This document shows positions 1 through 5,947 of a stretch of DNA of 11,199 bases, in pieces. The position numbers and the translations under genes are program-made. Every line of letters starts with the position of its first letter. Position 1 is the stretch's first letter. Source of the DNA: Woeseiaceae bacterium (GTDB taxonomy: Bacteria; Pseudomonadota; Gammaproteobacteria; Steroidobacterales; Woeseiaceae); the NCBI GenBank assembly GCA_022866645.1, contig JALHUQ010000330.1, positions 1 through 11,199 on the forward strand, in the 5' to 3' direction. The notes below the pieces were generated by a model. That model worked only from the letters and a program-made list of their open reading frames with translations. It ran no database searches and was not told the origin of the DNA.

Positions 1-353
1 GCAGGCTCGGAACTGCCTTCGATTTGAGCCGTTCGCACCTCGTCGGTCCAACCGGACTGGCTGTCGGTGGCAGCGAACGTGCCGACATTCACAAGCTGCA
101 CAGGATCGGCGCGGTACTCGCAAGTCTGGTTGTATTGTTCGCCGGGACACTGGCGCTTCGGGCCAAGCTCGGTATGACGGCAGTCATCGTCATCGCAGTC
201 GTCGTCCTTGAATTCTCGGCAGGAATAGCGGCTATTCTTGCGGACATCCCGATCGGCGTCGCTGTTGCCCATAACGGGCTCGCCGCCATATTGCTGTTGG
301 GCCTGATAAGATTGCTGGCCATCTGCAACCAGCAACAGGCGTTACCCGCATGA
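1..353 (+). CDS. Heme A synthase (CtaA/COX15 family), C-terminal part, cut by window start
   Basis: This is the 3' end of an integral-membrane heme A synthase-family protein, which oxidises the C8 methyl of heme O to a formyl group for heme-copper oxidases. The frame is open from base 3 with no stop, so the gene begins upstream; a TTG at base 24 is unlikely to be the true start. About 116 residues are visible, with three hydrophobic segments. Two histidine motifs mark the family: LHR just before the first visible helix and AVAHNG in the last helix, corresponding to the third and fourth heme-ligand histidines of the CtaA fold. The stop overlaps the next gene's ATG (ATGA, 350-353), implying translational coupling. 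The family call comes from the spacing of the two motifs and the hydrophobic pattern. Sequence similarity to the following COX15 gene is low outside these motifs. The N-terminal half cannot be judged. Confidence 0.8.
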   Translation, partial: RLGTAFDLSRSHLVGPTGLAVGGSERADIHKLHRIGAVLASLVVLFAGTLALRAKLGMTAVIVIAVVVLEFSAGIAAILADIPIGVAVAHNGLAAILLLGLIRLLAICNQQQALPA

Positions 354-1381
354 CTGACCTGATCGATACCGGCTCGCAAAATCGCAAAGTGGCGATCTGG
401 CTTTTGATCTGCTGCGGCCTCGTCTTTGCGATGGTGGTGCTGGGAGGATTCACGCGCCTTACCGGATCCGGATTGTCTATGGCCGACTGGCGACCGCTGA
501 TGGGATGGTTGCCACCCTTATCCGACTCGGAATGGCAGCGCGTGTTTGAGTTGTACCAACAATCGCCCGAATTTCTCAAAATCAATTCGCATATGGACGT
601 CGAAGCGTTCAAAGGCATTTTCTGGCTGGAGTTTCTGCATCGATTGCTTGGCCGGACGATCGGTGTCGTATTTTTGCTGCCCTTTCTGTTCTTTCTTGCC
701 CGCGGCTACATCAAGGCAGTCGAGTGGCCCAGATATTTGCTGATGTTTGTTCTGGGTGGCCTGCAAGGCGTGCTCGGCTGGTACATGGTGAAAAGCGGAC
801 TCATCGACAATCCTCACGTCAGCCAGTACCGACTGACGGCGCACCTGTTCGCGGCCTTCCTTATCTATGCGTACATGTTCTGGGTTGCGATGTCGTTGCT
901 GTATCCGGTCAGCGGTAATAATCGACATTCCTGGTTCCGAAAATCACTGGCGCTAACGATCTTGACATCCGTAACCATTATCTCGGGCGGTTTTGTTGCC
1001 GGGCTCAAGGCCGGAAAAATCTACAACACGTTTCCGAAGATGGGCGATTCCTGGCTACCGCCCGGTGGATTGGCGCTGGAGCCGTTTTGGCGAAACTTTT
1101 TCGACAACATGACCGTCGTGCAGTTCGACCACCGTGTGCTTGCGCTGACGACTTTGCTTGTCGTCGCGGTCTTTTGGTTCAAAGCGCGTAAGGCTGATCT
1201 GCCGGCGCGAACCCGACCGGCCGTTAACGCTTTGCTGCACACGGCCATACTTCAGGTGGCACTCGGTATTACAACGCTGTTGCTATCCGTACCTGTCATA
1301 CTCGGCGCTACGCATCAAGCCGTGGCGATGCTGCTGTTCACCGTTAGTCTTTACATCCTGCATAGTTTGAGGCGCATTTGA
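350..1381 (+). CDS. ctaA: Heme A synthase, COX15/CtaA type 2 (mitochondrial-like)
   Basis: This is a 343-residue polytopic inner-membrane protein, the usual length for heme A synthase, which makes heme A from heme O for aa3-type cytochrome oxidase. All four expected histidines are present: H97 (EFLHRLLGR), H165 (TAHLFAA), H261 (FDHRVLA) and H322 (THQAVA), in two pseudo-symmetric four-helix halves. The N-terminal GGFTRLTGSGLSMADWRP stretch (residues 32-49) and the AGLKAGKIYNTFPKMG stretch (217-232) are hallmarks of the mitochondrial/alphaproteobacterial COX15 type. The ATG overlaps the stop of the preceding heme A synthase-family gene, and its own TGA shares a base with the hemN start. No heme O synthase (ctaB/cyoE) follows, although that is a common neighbour. 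Family assignment is firm; which of the two tandem copies is the main enzyme is unknown. Confidence 0.93.
   Translation: MTDLIDTGSQNRKVAIWLLICCGLVFAMVVLGGFTRLTGSGLSMADWRPLMGWLPPLSDSEWQRVFELYQQSPEFLKINSHMDVEAFKGIFWLEFLHRLLGRTIGVVFLLPFLFFLARGYIKAVEWPRYLLMFVLGGLQGVLGWYMVKSGLIDNPHVSQYRLTAHLFAAFLIYAYMFWVAMSLLYPVSGNNRHSWFRKSLALTILTSVTIISGGFVAGLKAGKIYNTFPKMGDSWLPPGGLALEPFWRNFFDNMTVVQFDHRVLALTTLLVVAVFWFKARKADLPARTRPAVNALLHTAILQVALGITTLLLSVPVILGATHQAVAMLLFTVSLYILHSLRRI
1369..1372 (+). promoter_or_regulatory. Ribosome binding site that selects the hemN start
   Basis: GAGG lies inside the last codons of the heme A synthase gene, 8 bases before the ATG at 1381. A TTG at 1378 is in frame immediately upstream, but the spacing and codon favour the ATG, whose A is also the last base of the upstream TGA stop. 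Confidence 0.6.
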
Positions 1382-2760
1382 TGAAAGTTTGTTTCGATAC
1401 CGATCTGATTGTCCGTTATGGCGGACGCGGGCCACGCTACACGTCGTACCCCACCGCACTGCAGTTCAACGATACTCTAACGGCCGACGACTATCGCGCC
1501 AGCGCGATCGCCAGTAACACGTCCGGCGTACCTTTGTCTTTGTATGTGCATATTCCGTTTTGCCATTCGCTTTGTTACTACTGCGGCTGCAACAAAATCG
1601 TCACGCACAACCAGGCTCGCGTCGATCGCTATATGGAAATGCTGTACCGCGAAATCGATATGCAGTCAGAGCTGTTCGACAAGGGTCGCAAGATAGAGCA
1701 ATTGCACTTTGGCGGAGGAACTCCAACCTACCTCGATAGCGAACAACTTGACGATCTAATGGCAAAGTTGCGCAGTGCATTCACGTTTGATGAGAGTGCC
1801 GATCGCGAGTTTTCGATCGAGGTTGATCCGCGCACAGTAGACGAGGACAGCATTCGGCACCTGGCCGAACTGGGCTTTAATCGCCTGAGTCTTGGCATTC
1901 AGGACTTCGATCCCGTAGTGCAAGAAGCCGTGAACCGCACGCAAACGACGGATGACGTACTCGGCCTCGTGCTGGCAGCCCGCGATGCCGGATTTGAGTC
2001 TATCTCCTTCGATCTCATTTACGGTCTGCCACACCAGACGGCGAAAAGCTTTGATACGACTCTGGATCTTGTCATCGGCATGCGCCCGGATCGCTTGGCG
2101 GTGTACAACTATGCGCACCTGCCACGACGCTTCAAAGGTCAGCGCATGATCAATGACGAAGATATTCCCAGCCCGGAAGTCAAACTGGAGATACTGCATC
2201 GAACCATCGATAACCTTTGTGATTCAGGCTATGTCTACATCGGCATGGACCACTTTGCGCTGCCTGATGACGAGCTTGTATTGGCCCGGGCAAACGGAAC
2301 GCTGCAACGCAATTTTCAGGGCTACTCGACACATCGTGAATGCGACCTTGTCGCTCTCGGTGTCAGCGCGATCGGCAGCATCGGCAATGTCTTCGCACAG
2401 AACTCTGTCACGACAATGGAGTACGAGACACTCATCGAAAACGGGCAGCTGCCGATTCGCAAAGGAATCGCGGTGGATGACGATGACCTGCTTCGCGCAG
2501 ACGTTATCCAGGCGCTGATGTGTTACGACAAACTGTCGTTTGACGAATTCGGCACACAGCACAACATCGACTTCAGAAATTACTTCGCCACCGAAATTGA
2601 ACACCTGAGGCCGCTGGCCGATGACGGCCTTATCGAGCTGGATCAGGCCGGCGTTGAGATCACGCAGAAGGGCCGATTGTTACTCAGAAGTATTGCGATG
2701 GTGTTCGATCGATATATCGATCAAGCGCAAAACGATAATCGCTTTTCGAAGGCGATCTGA
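1381..2760 (+). CDS. hemN: Oxygen-independent coproporphyrinogen III dehydrogenase (HemN)
   Basis: This cytosolic radical-SAM enzyme decarboxylates coproporphyrinogen III to protoporphyrinogen IX without oxygen. From the ATG the protein has 459 residues, against 457 in E. coli HemN, and it aligns by eye over its whole length. The 4Fe-4S/SAM motif CHSLCYYCGC supplies C61, C65 and C68, with C70 as the extra conserved cysteine. Y55 and H57 sit in YVHIPFC, and GGGTPT (111-116) is the SAM-binding glycine motif. PRYTSYPTA near the N-terminus, NYAHLP, GMDHFA and RNFQGY mark true HemN rather than the HemW/HutW paralogues. The C-terminal HemN domain ends in a typical FSKAI tail. The gene is coupled to the upstream heme A synthase by a TGATG overlap. 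That links heme supply with heme A formation, perhaps under low oxygen; no Fnr-like site can be judged because the operon promoter is outside the window. Confidence 0.97.
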   Translation: MKVCFDTDLIVRYGGRGPRYTSYPTALQFNDTLTADDYRASAIASNTSGVPLSLYVHIPFCHSLCYYCGCNKIVTHNQARVDRYMEMLYREIDMQSELFDKGRKIEQLHFGGGTPTYLDSEQLDDLMAKLRSAFTFDESADREFSIEVDPRTVDEDSIRHLAELGFNRLSLGIQDFDPVVQEAVNRTQTTDDVLGLVLAARDAGFESISFDLIYGLPHQTAKSFDTTLDLVIGMRPDRLAVYNYAHLPRRFKGQRMINDEDIPSPEVKLEILHRTIDNLCDSGYVYIGMDHFALPDDELVLARANGTLQRNFQGYSTHRECDLVALGVSAIGSIGNVFAQNSVTTMEYETLIENGQLPIRKGIAVDDDDLLRADVIQALMCYDKLSFDEFGTQHNIDFRNYFATEIEHLRPLADDGLIELDQAGVEITQKGRLLLRSIAMVFDRYIDQAQNDNRFSKAI

Positions 2761-2810
2761 CGGTAGAGCGAACGTGCAGTGGCAGGGTAATCAGGCTTGT
2801 ATCGTGACGT

Positions 2811-3803
2811 CTAGCTGACTTCTGTTAGCCAGCCATGAGTATCGGGCGCCATGCCGTATTGGATGTCCTGCAATGCTTTGCGAAGTTTTGCTGTATTCGG
2901 ACCGGCACTGCCGTCACGCACCTTGATCTCTTTGCCACGGTAGACCAGCGTCCCAACCGGGGACAGGCAGGCTGCGGTACCTGAGAGTGCGGCTTCGTGC
3001 GTTTTCACGAGTTGCAGCAGTTCAGTCACAGTGAAATTTCTTTCGTTCACTTTGTAGCCATTTTCCGCACCCAACTTGAGTATCGAGTCGCGCGTCATGC
3101 CGTGCAGGAATGTACTGTCCAGCGGTTTCGTGATGATTTCATCGTCACTGATGAGGAGGAAGTTAGAAGCGCCCGTCTCCTGTACGTCGCCGTGCGGGCA
3201 AAACAAAACCTGATCGACTCCGTATTTCTCCTTCGCCTCCAGCGTCGGTCCCAGTGCGGCGGCATAGTTGCCTCCCGTCTTGGTGCTTCCGAGTTGCTCG
3301 GTTGAGCGCGCACGCTGTTCTTCGACCAGCAGTTTCAAAGGCCCCGCTTTGCCTGAAAAATAGTCGCCCACCGGCGATGCCAGAACAAACAGTGTGGCTT
3401 CCGACGAAGGGGCGCCCGCCGCGCCAATGTTTGCCAGCGTGCCGATGAGGGTCGGCCTCAAATACAAAGAACTGGGTGGCAGAGGAATATCGTCAACGTG
3501 CCGTGCGACAAGGTCCTTTACCATCCCAACGAACATGTCGATATCCGGCACGGGCAGACGTAACGACGCTGCGCTCTTTTGCATGCGCGCGGCATGATCG
3601 TACATGCGATAGATATGTGCCTTGCCATCATCCCAGCGGTAAGCCTTGAATCCTTCAAAGCAGGTGCTCGCATAATGAAATACGTGCGCAGCCGGGTGCA
3701 TTGGTAACGGTTTTAAAGGCTCTATCGACGGCGCCTGCCAGGCGCCATTCTCATAACGTACGATCGCGATGTGATCGCAAAATTCTGTGCCGAACTGGCC
3801 CAT
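2811..3803 (-). CDS. ilvE: Branched-chain amino acid aminotransferase (class IV PLP fold)
   Basis: This cytosolic PLP enzyme exchanges the amino group between leucine, isoleucine or valine and 2-oxoglutarate. The chosen ATG gives 330 residues. The PLP lysine is K175 in GSTKTGGNYA, and E209 in VQETGASN is 34 residues later, the same spacing as the Lys/Glu pair of E. coli IlvE. FGTEFCDH near the N-terminus, FHYASTCFEGFKAYR (residues 42-56) and LYLRPTLIG point to the BCAT2-like (eukaryotic-type) branch. The frame stays open 75 codons further upstream, but that stretch overlaps the regulator gene and does not look like the family; no ATG or GTG gives a better start. The ribosome site is weak (AGAG, 10 bases upstream). 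It lies 97 bases downstream of the PuuR-like regulator on the same strand and converges on hemN with a 50-base gap and no clear terminator. The context suggests catabolism, but a biosynthetic role is not excluded. Confidence 0.88.
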   Translation of the reverse strand: MGQFGTEFCDHIAIVRYENGAWQAPSIEPLKPLPMHPAAHVFHYASTCFEGFKAYRWDDGKAHIYRMYDHAARMQKSAASLRLPVPDIDMFVGMVKDLVARHVDDIPLPPSSLYLRPTLIGTLANIGAAGAPSSEATLFVLASPVGDYFSGKAGPLKLLVEEQRARSTEQLGSTKTGGNYAAALGPTLEAKEKYGVDQVLFCPHGDVQETGASNFLLISDDEIITKPLDSTFLHGMTRDSILKLGAENGYKVNERNFTVTELLQLVKTHEAALSGTAACLSPVGTLVYRGKEIKVRDGSAGPNTAKLRKALQDIQYGMAPDTHGWLTEVS

Positions 3804-3900
3804 GGGATCATTACTCTGCTGGTAAAACGTAAGGGGCGTAACTTTGCCATTGTTTGTCAGTGAATGACCAGAGCCAATAGCAAATATGTGGTAGTTCGAT
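3804..3900 (-). other. Gap between regulator and branched-chain aminotransferase
   Basis: This 97-base spacer separates two same-strand genes. Reading leftward I find only a poor promoter candidate (TTGGCT, then 17 bases, then AACAAT) and no hairpin with a T-run. The aminotransferase could be read from the regulator promoter or from its own weak promoter; the sequence does not decide. Confidence 0.35.
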
Positions 3901-4449
3901 TCAAAACGTCGGCGGCGTGCACGCTGTAAACAATTCACAGGGCTCACTACCCGGATTTCGGAACTGATGTGGCTGATGGCTCTTGAAATAGTAGGCATCA
4001 CCCGCTCGCAAAATCGCCGTCTGCTCACCCACCGTCACCTCCAGTCGGCCACTCAGGATGATTCCGCACTCCTCGCCTTCGTGCGTAATTGCATGCTTGC
4101 CTGTTCCTGATCCCGGTCGGTAGCGCTCCTGAATAAACTGTATGGCCCGGTTGGAAAGATTGGCGCCGACCTGTCTGAACGAGACACCGCCATCTGCGAT
4201 TTCAGTGAGTTCTTCGGCGCGAAAGAACACGCGATCCTGATTCTCGAACTCGTCGCCAAAGAATTCACCGAGGCTCATCGGCACACCGTCCAGAACCTTT
4301 TTCAACATGCTGACGGTCGGGTTCAGCTTGCCCGCCTCAACCTGGGAAATCGTCGCATTCGCGACCCCGGACTGCCGTGCCAGTTGCCGCTGCGACAACT
4401 TGAGTCGCGTGCGTATGCTCTTAAGGCGTTGCCCAATTTCGTTATCCAC
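3901..4449 (-). CDS. PuuR-like XRE-family regulator with C-terminal cupin
   Basis: This 182-residue transcriptional regulator has an N-terminal helix-turn-helix (about residues 6-60, recognition region in LSQRQLARQSGVANATISQ) followed by a cupin_2 sensor domain (about 105-182). The cupin carries HEGEECG (123-129) and a second-half PHQF with H161; it ends in TPPTF, closely like the TPTTF end of E. coli PuuR (185 residues), the repressor of putrescine degradation. The start is GTG, supported by GGGTGA six bases upstream. It is divergent from an omega-aminotransferase/semialdehyde dehydrogenase operon, so its likely job is to sense an omega-amino acid or polyamine-derived compound and control that operon and itself. 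The ligand is inferred, not shown: no puuABCD or spermidine genes are present. Orthology to PuuR is therefore not claimed, only family membership. Confidence 0.9.
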   Translation of the reverse strand: MDNEIGQRLKSIRTRLKLSQRQLARQSGVANATISQVEAGKLNPTVSMLKKVLDGVPMSLGEFFGDEFENQDRVFFRAEELTEIADGGVSFRQVGANLSNRAIQFIQERYRPGSGTGKHAITHEGEECGIILSGRLEVTVGEQTAILRAGDAYYFKSHQPHQFRNPGSEPCELFTACTPPTF

Positions 4450-4455
4450 CGTGAA

Positions 4456-4461
4456 TCACCC
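4456..4461 (-). promoter_or_regulatory. Ribosome binding site deciding the GTG start of the regulator
   Basis: On the minus strand GGGTGA sits six bases before GTG at 4449-4447. No ATG lies near the expected N-terminus, and the next in-frame methionine falls inside or beyond the DNA-binding domain, so the GTG start is well supported. Confidence 0.6.
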
Positions 4462-4466
4462 AGGGT

Positions 4467-4484
4467 TGTTTAGCTTAGTAAACA
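4467..4484. promoter_or_regulatory. 18-bp inverted repeat, candidate operator
   Basis: TGTTTA-GCTTAG-TAAACA is a perfect 6-bp inverted repeat with a 6-base centre. It lies 18 bases upstream of the regulator start codon and covers the probable -10 element of the regulator promoter. XRE-type regulators bind as dimers to inverted repeats of this size, so it is a candidate autoregulatory operator. The palindrome is visible; its function is inferred. Confidence 0.45.
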
Positions 4485-4503
4485 TTTTCCGGGCTGCTCA
4501 CAA
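4475..4503 (-). promoter_or_regulatory. Candidate sigma-70 promoter for the regulator
   Basis: Read leftward, TTGTGA (4503-4498) and TACTAA (4480-4475) are separated by 17 bases. The matches to consensus are moderate (4/6 and 3/6). Predicted transcription would start near 4468, giving a leader of about 20 bases. The -10 lies within the 18-bp inverted repeat. Confidence 0.3.
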
Positions 4504-4523
4504 TAAAATCAACAACTTATATT
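4495..4523 (+). promoter_or_regulatory. Candidate sigma-70 promoter for the omega-aminotransferase operon
   Basis: TATATT (4518-4523) is a good -10 with a weak -35, TGCTCA (4495-4500), 17 bases upstream. Transcription would start near 4530, inside the palindrome TACATGTA, leaving a leader of about 75 bases. An alternative is TTGTTT (4539-4544) with TAGACT (4563-4568) at 18-base spacing. The rightward -35 overlaps the leftward -35 of the regulator promoter. Confidence 0.3.
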
Positions 4524-4525
4524 TG

Positions 4526-4548
4526 TACATGTAACTGATTGTTTAACA
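4526..4548. promoter_or_regulatory. Two short palindromes upstream of the aminotransferase
   Basis: TACATGTA (4526-4533) is a perfect 8-bp palindrome, and TGTTTAACA (4540-4548) is a 4+1+4 inverted repeat. The second contains TTGTTTA (4539-4545), an exact copy of the left arm of the 18-bp repeat at 4466-4472. They lie just downstream of the likely rightward -10, where a bound repressor would block initiation. Function is inferred. Confidence 0.3.
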
Positions 4549-4592
4549 TCCGTTTGCAGGCGTAGACTTCTCAGTTCCTTGTCGCACGCGCC

Positions 4593-4596
4593 GGAG
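4593..4596 (+). promoter_or_regulatory. Ribosome binding site of the omega-aminotransferase
   Basis: GGAG stands 8 bases before the ATG at 4605, a standard spacing that fixes this start; the protein then begins just ahead of the conserved LDAYWMPF stretch as in related enzymes. Confidence 0.6.
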
Positions 4597-4604
4597 CCTG
4601 CCCC

Positions 4605-5927
4605 ATGTCCACCACTCAACGTTCACTCGACGCCTATTGGATGCCGTTCACCGCGAATCGCGATTTCAAGGCGAAACCCCGCGTCATCAGCGGTGCCTCC
4701 GGCCATTACTACAGCACGGCCGACGGCACGAAGCTGTACGACATGTTTTCCGGCTTGTGGACGTCCGGCATCGGACATTGCCATCCCAAAATCGTTGCCG
4801 CCGTGCAAAAACAGGTGGCCCAGCTCGACTACTGCATGGGCTTCCAGGTCACCAACAACAAGGCGATAGAACTCGCCGACCGCGTAACCCAAATGGCACC
4901 GGAGGGTATCGACCATTGTTTCTTCACAAACTCGGGATCCGAGTCTGTTGATACCGCACTGAAGATTGCACTCGGCTACCACCGCGCTCGTGGCGAGGGC
5001 AATCGCACGCGCCTGATCGGCCGTGAAAAAGGCTATCACGGCGTGAATTTTGGCGGCATGTCCGTTGGCGGCATCGTGCCCAATCGAAAAGTATTCAGCG
5101 CTGTTCTGCTGCCAGGCGTGGACCATCTTCGTCACACACTCGACATTGAAAAAAATGCATTTTCACGCGGCCTGCCCAAACATGGTGTCGAACTCGCCGA
5201 CGATCTCGAGCGACTGTGCGCTTTGCATGATGGCAGTAATATCGCAGCGGTTATCGTCGAACCGGTGGCCGGCTCAACGGGCGTCATTCCGCCGCCGCCA
5301 GGCTACCTGCAGCGTCTGCGCGAAATTTGCGAAAAGCACGGCATTCTGCTGATTTTTGATGAGGTCATTACCGCTTTCGGTCGTCTCGGTTCGCCGTTTG
5401 CTGCACAGCGATTCGGCGTCACACCGGATATCATCACGACTGCCAAGGGGCTCACGAACGGTGTCATTCCGATGGGTGCTGTGCTGGTTCGTGACTCCGT
5501 CTACGATGCGTTCATGCAGGGTCCGGCGAACATGATCGAAATGTTCCACGGTTACACCTACTCCGGTCACCCGGTCGCCGCGGCGGCCGGTCTGGCAGCC
5601 ATGGACGTTTATGATGAAGAAGGTACTTTTGAACAGGCCGCGGCACTTGAAGCACACTTCGAGGATCTGCTGCATTCCTTCGCCGATCATAAACATGTCA
5701 TCGACGTGCGCAATTTCGGACTCATGGGCGCCATAGAAATGGCACCCAGAGCAGGCGCACCCGGTGCCCGTGGCGGCGAAACTCACAAGAAATGTTTCTG
5801 GGAAGAGAACCTCGTAGTCCGCAATGGCATGGACATCCTGCAATTCTCGCCCTTCCTTAATTCAAACCCTGACGAAATGGAGCAATCTTTTGCTGGCCTT
5901 CGTCGCGTGCTCGATTCGATCGAGTAG
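4605..5927 (+). CDS. Omega-amino acid:pyruvate aminotransferase (beta-alanine type, class III)
   Basis: This 440-residue cytosolic PLP enzyme of class III transfers the terminal amino group of omega-amino acids such as beta-alanine or beta-aminoisobutyrate to pyruvate, giving malonate or methylmalonate semialdehyde plus alanine. It follows the Pseudomonas beta-alanine:pyruvate transaminase pattern end to end: LDAYWMPFTANRDF at residues 8-21, SGLWTSGIGH, NSGSES (109-114, phosphate cup), GYHGVN, FDEVITAFGR with D252 contacting the pyridine nitrogen, and the PLP lysine K281 in AKGLTNGVIPMGAV. R406 in VVRNGMDILQF is the likely counterpart of the arginine that holds the substrate carboxylate. The gene is first in a two-gene operon with the semialdehyde dehydrogenase 20 bases downstream, which would consume its product. 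It is divergent from the PuuR-like regulator. Activity on putrescine or GABA is an alternative suggested only by the regulator family. Confidence 0.92.
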   Translation: MSTTQRSLDAYWMPFTANRDFKAKPRVISGASGHYYSTADGTKLYDMFSGLWTSGIGHCHPKIVAAVQKQVAQLDYCMGFQVTNNKAIELADRVTQMAPEGIDHCFFTNSGSESVDTALKIALGYHRARGEGNRTRLIGREKGYHGVNFGGMSVGGIVPNRKVFSAVLLPGVDHLRHTLDIEKNAFSRGLPKHGVELADDLERLCALHDGSNIAAVIVEPVAGSTGVIPPPPGYLQRLREICEKHGILLIFDEVITAFGRLGSPFAAQRFGVTPDIITTAKGLTNGVIPMGAVLVRDSVYDAFMQGPANMIEMFHGYTYSGHPVAAAAGLAAMDVYDEEGTFEQAAALEAHFEDLLHSFADHKHVIDVRNFGLMGAIEMAPRAGAPGARGGETHKKCFWEENLVVRNGMDILQFSPFLNSNPDEMEQSFAGLRRVLDSIE

Positions 5928-5947
5928 ACAGTATCCGGAGAGTCATC

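Noticed and set aside
1378..1380. TTG as the start of hemN
   Set aside because: It is directly adjacent to an ATG with better ribosome-site spacing (GAGG, 8 bases), and the extra residue has no family support.
1756..2199. Open frame of 147 codons antisense to hemN
   Set aside because: It lies entirely within hemN, whose motifs are all intact, and its product resembles nothing known.
2812..2832. Possible terminator hairpin GCTGAC-TTCT-GTTAGC between hemN and the aminotransferase
   Set aside because: The stem is only six pairs with one G-T, it lies within the aminotransferase coding end, and no T-run follows on either strand.
3804..4028. Seventy-five-codon N-terminal extension of the branched-chain aminotransferase frame
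   Set aside because: It overlaps the conserved C-terminal cupin of the regulator gene in another frame, looks arginine-rich and unlike the family, and the family N-terminus begins near the ATG at 3803.
5274..5843. Open frame of 189 codons antisense to the omega-aminotransferase
   Set aside because: It is a shadow of the class III aminotransferase coding pattern, with no motif, ribosome site or promoter of its own.
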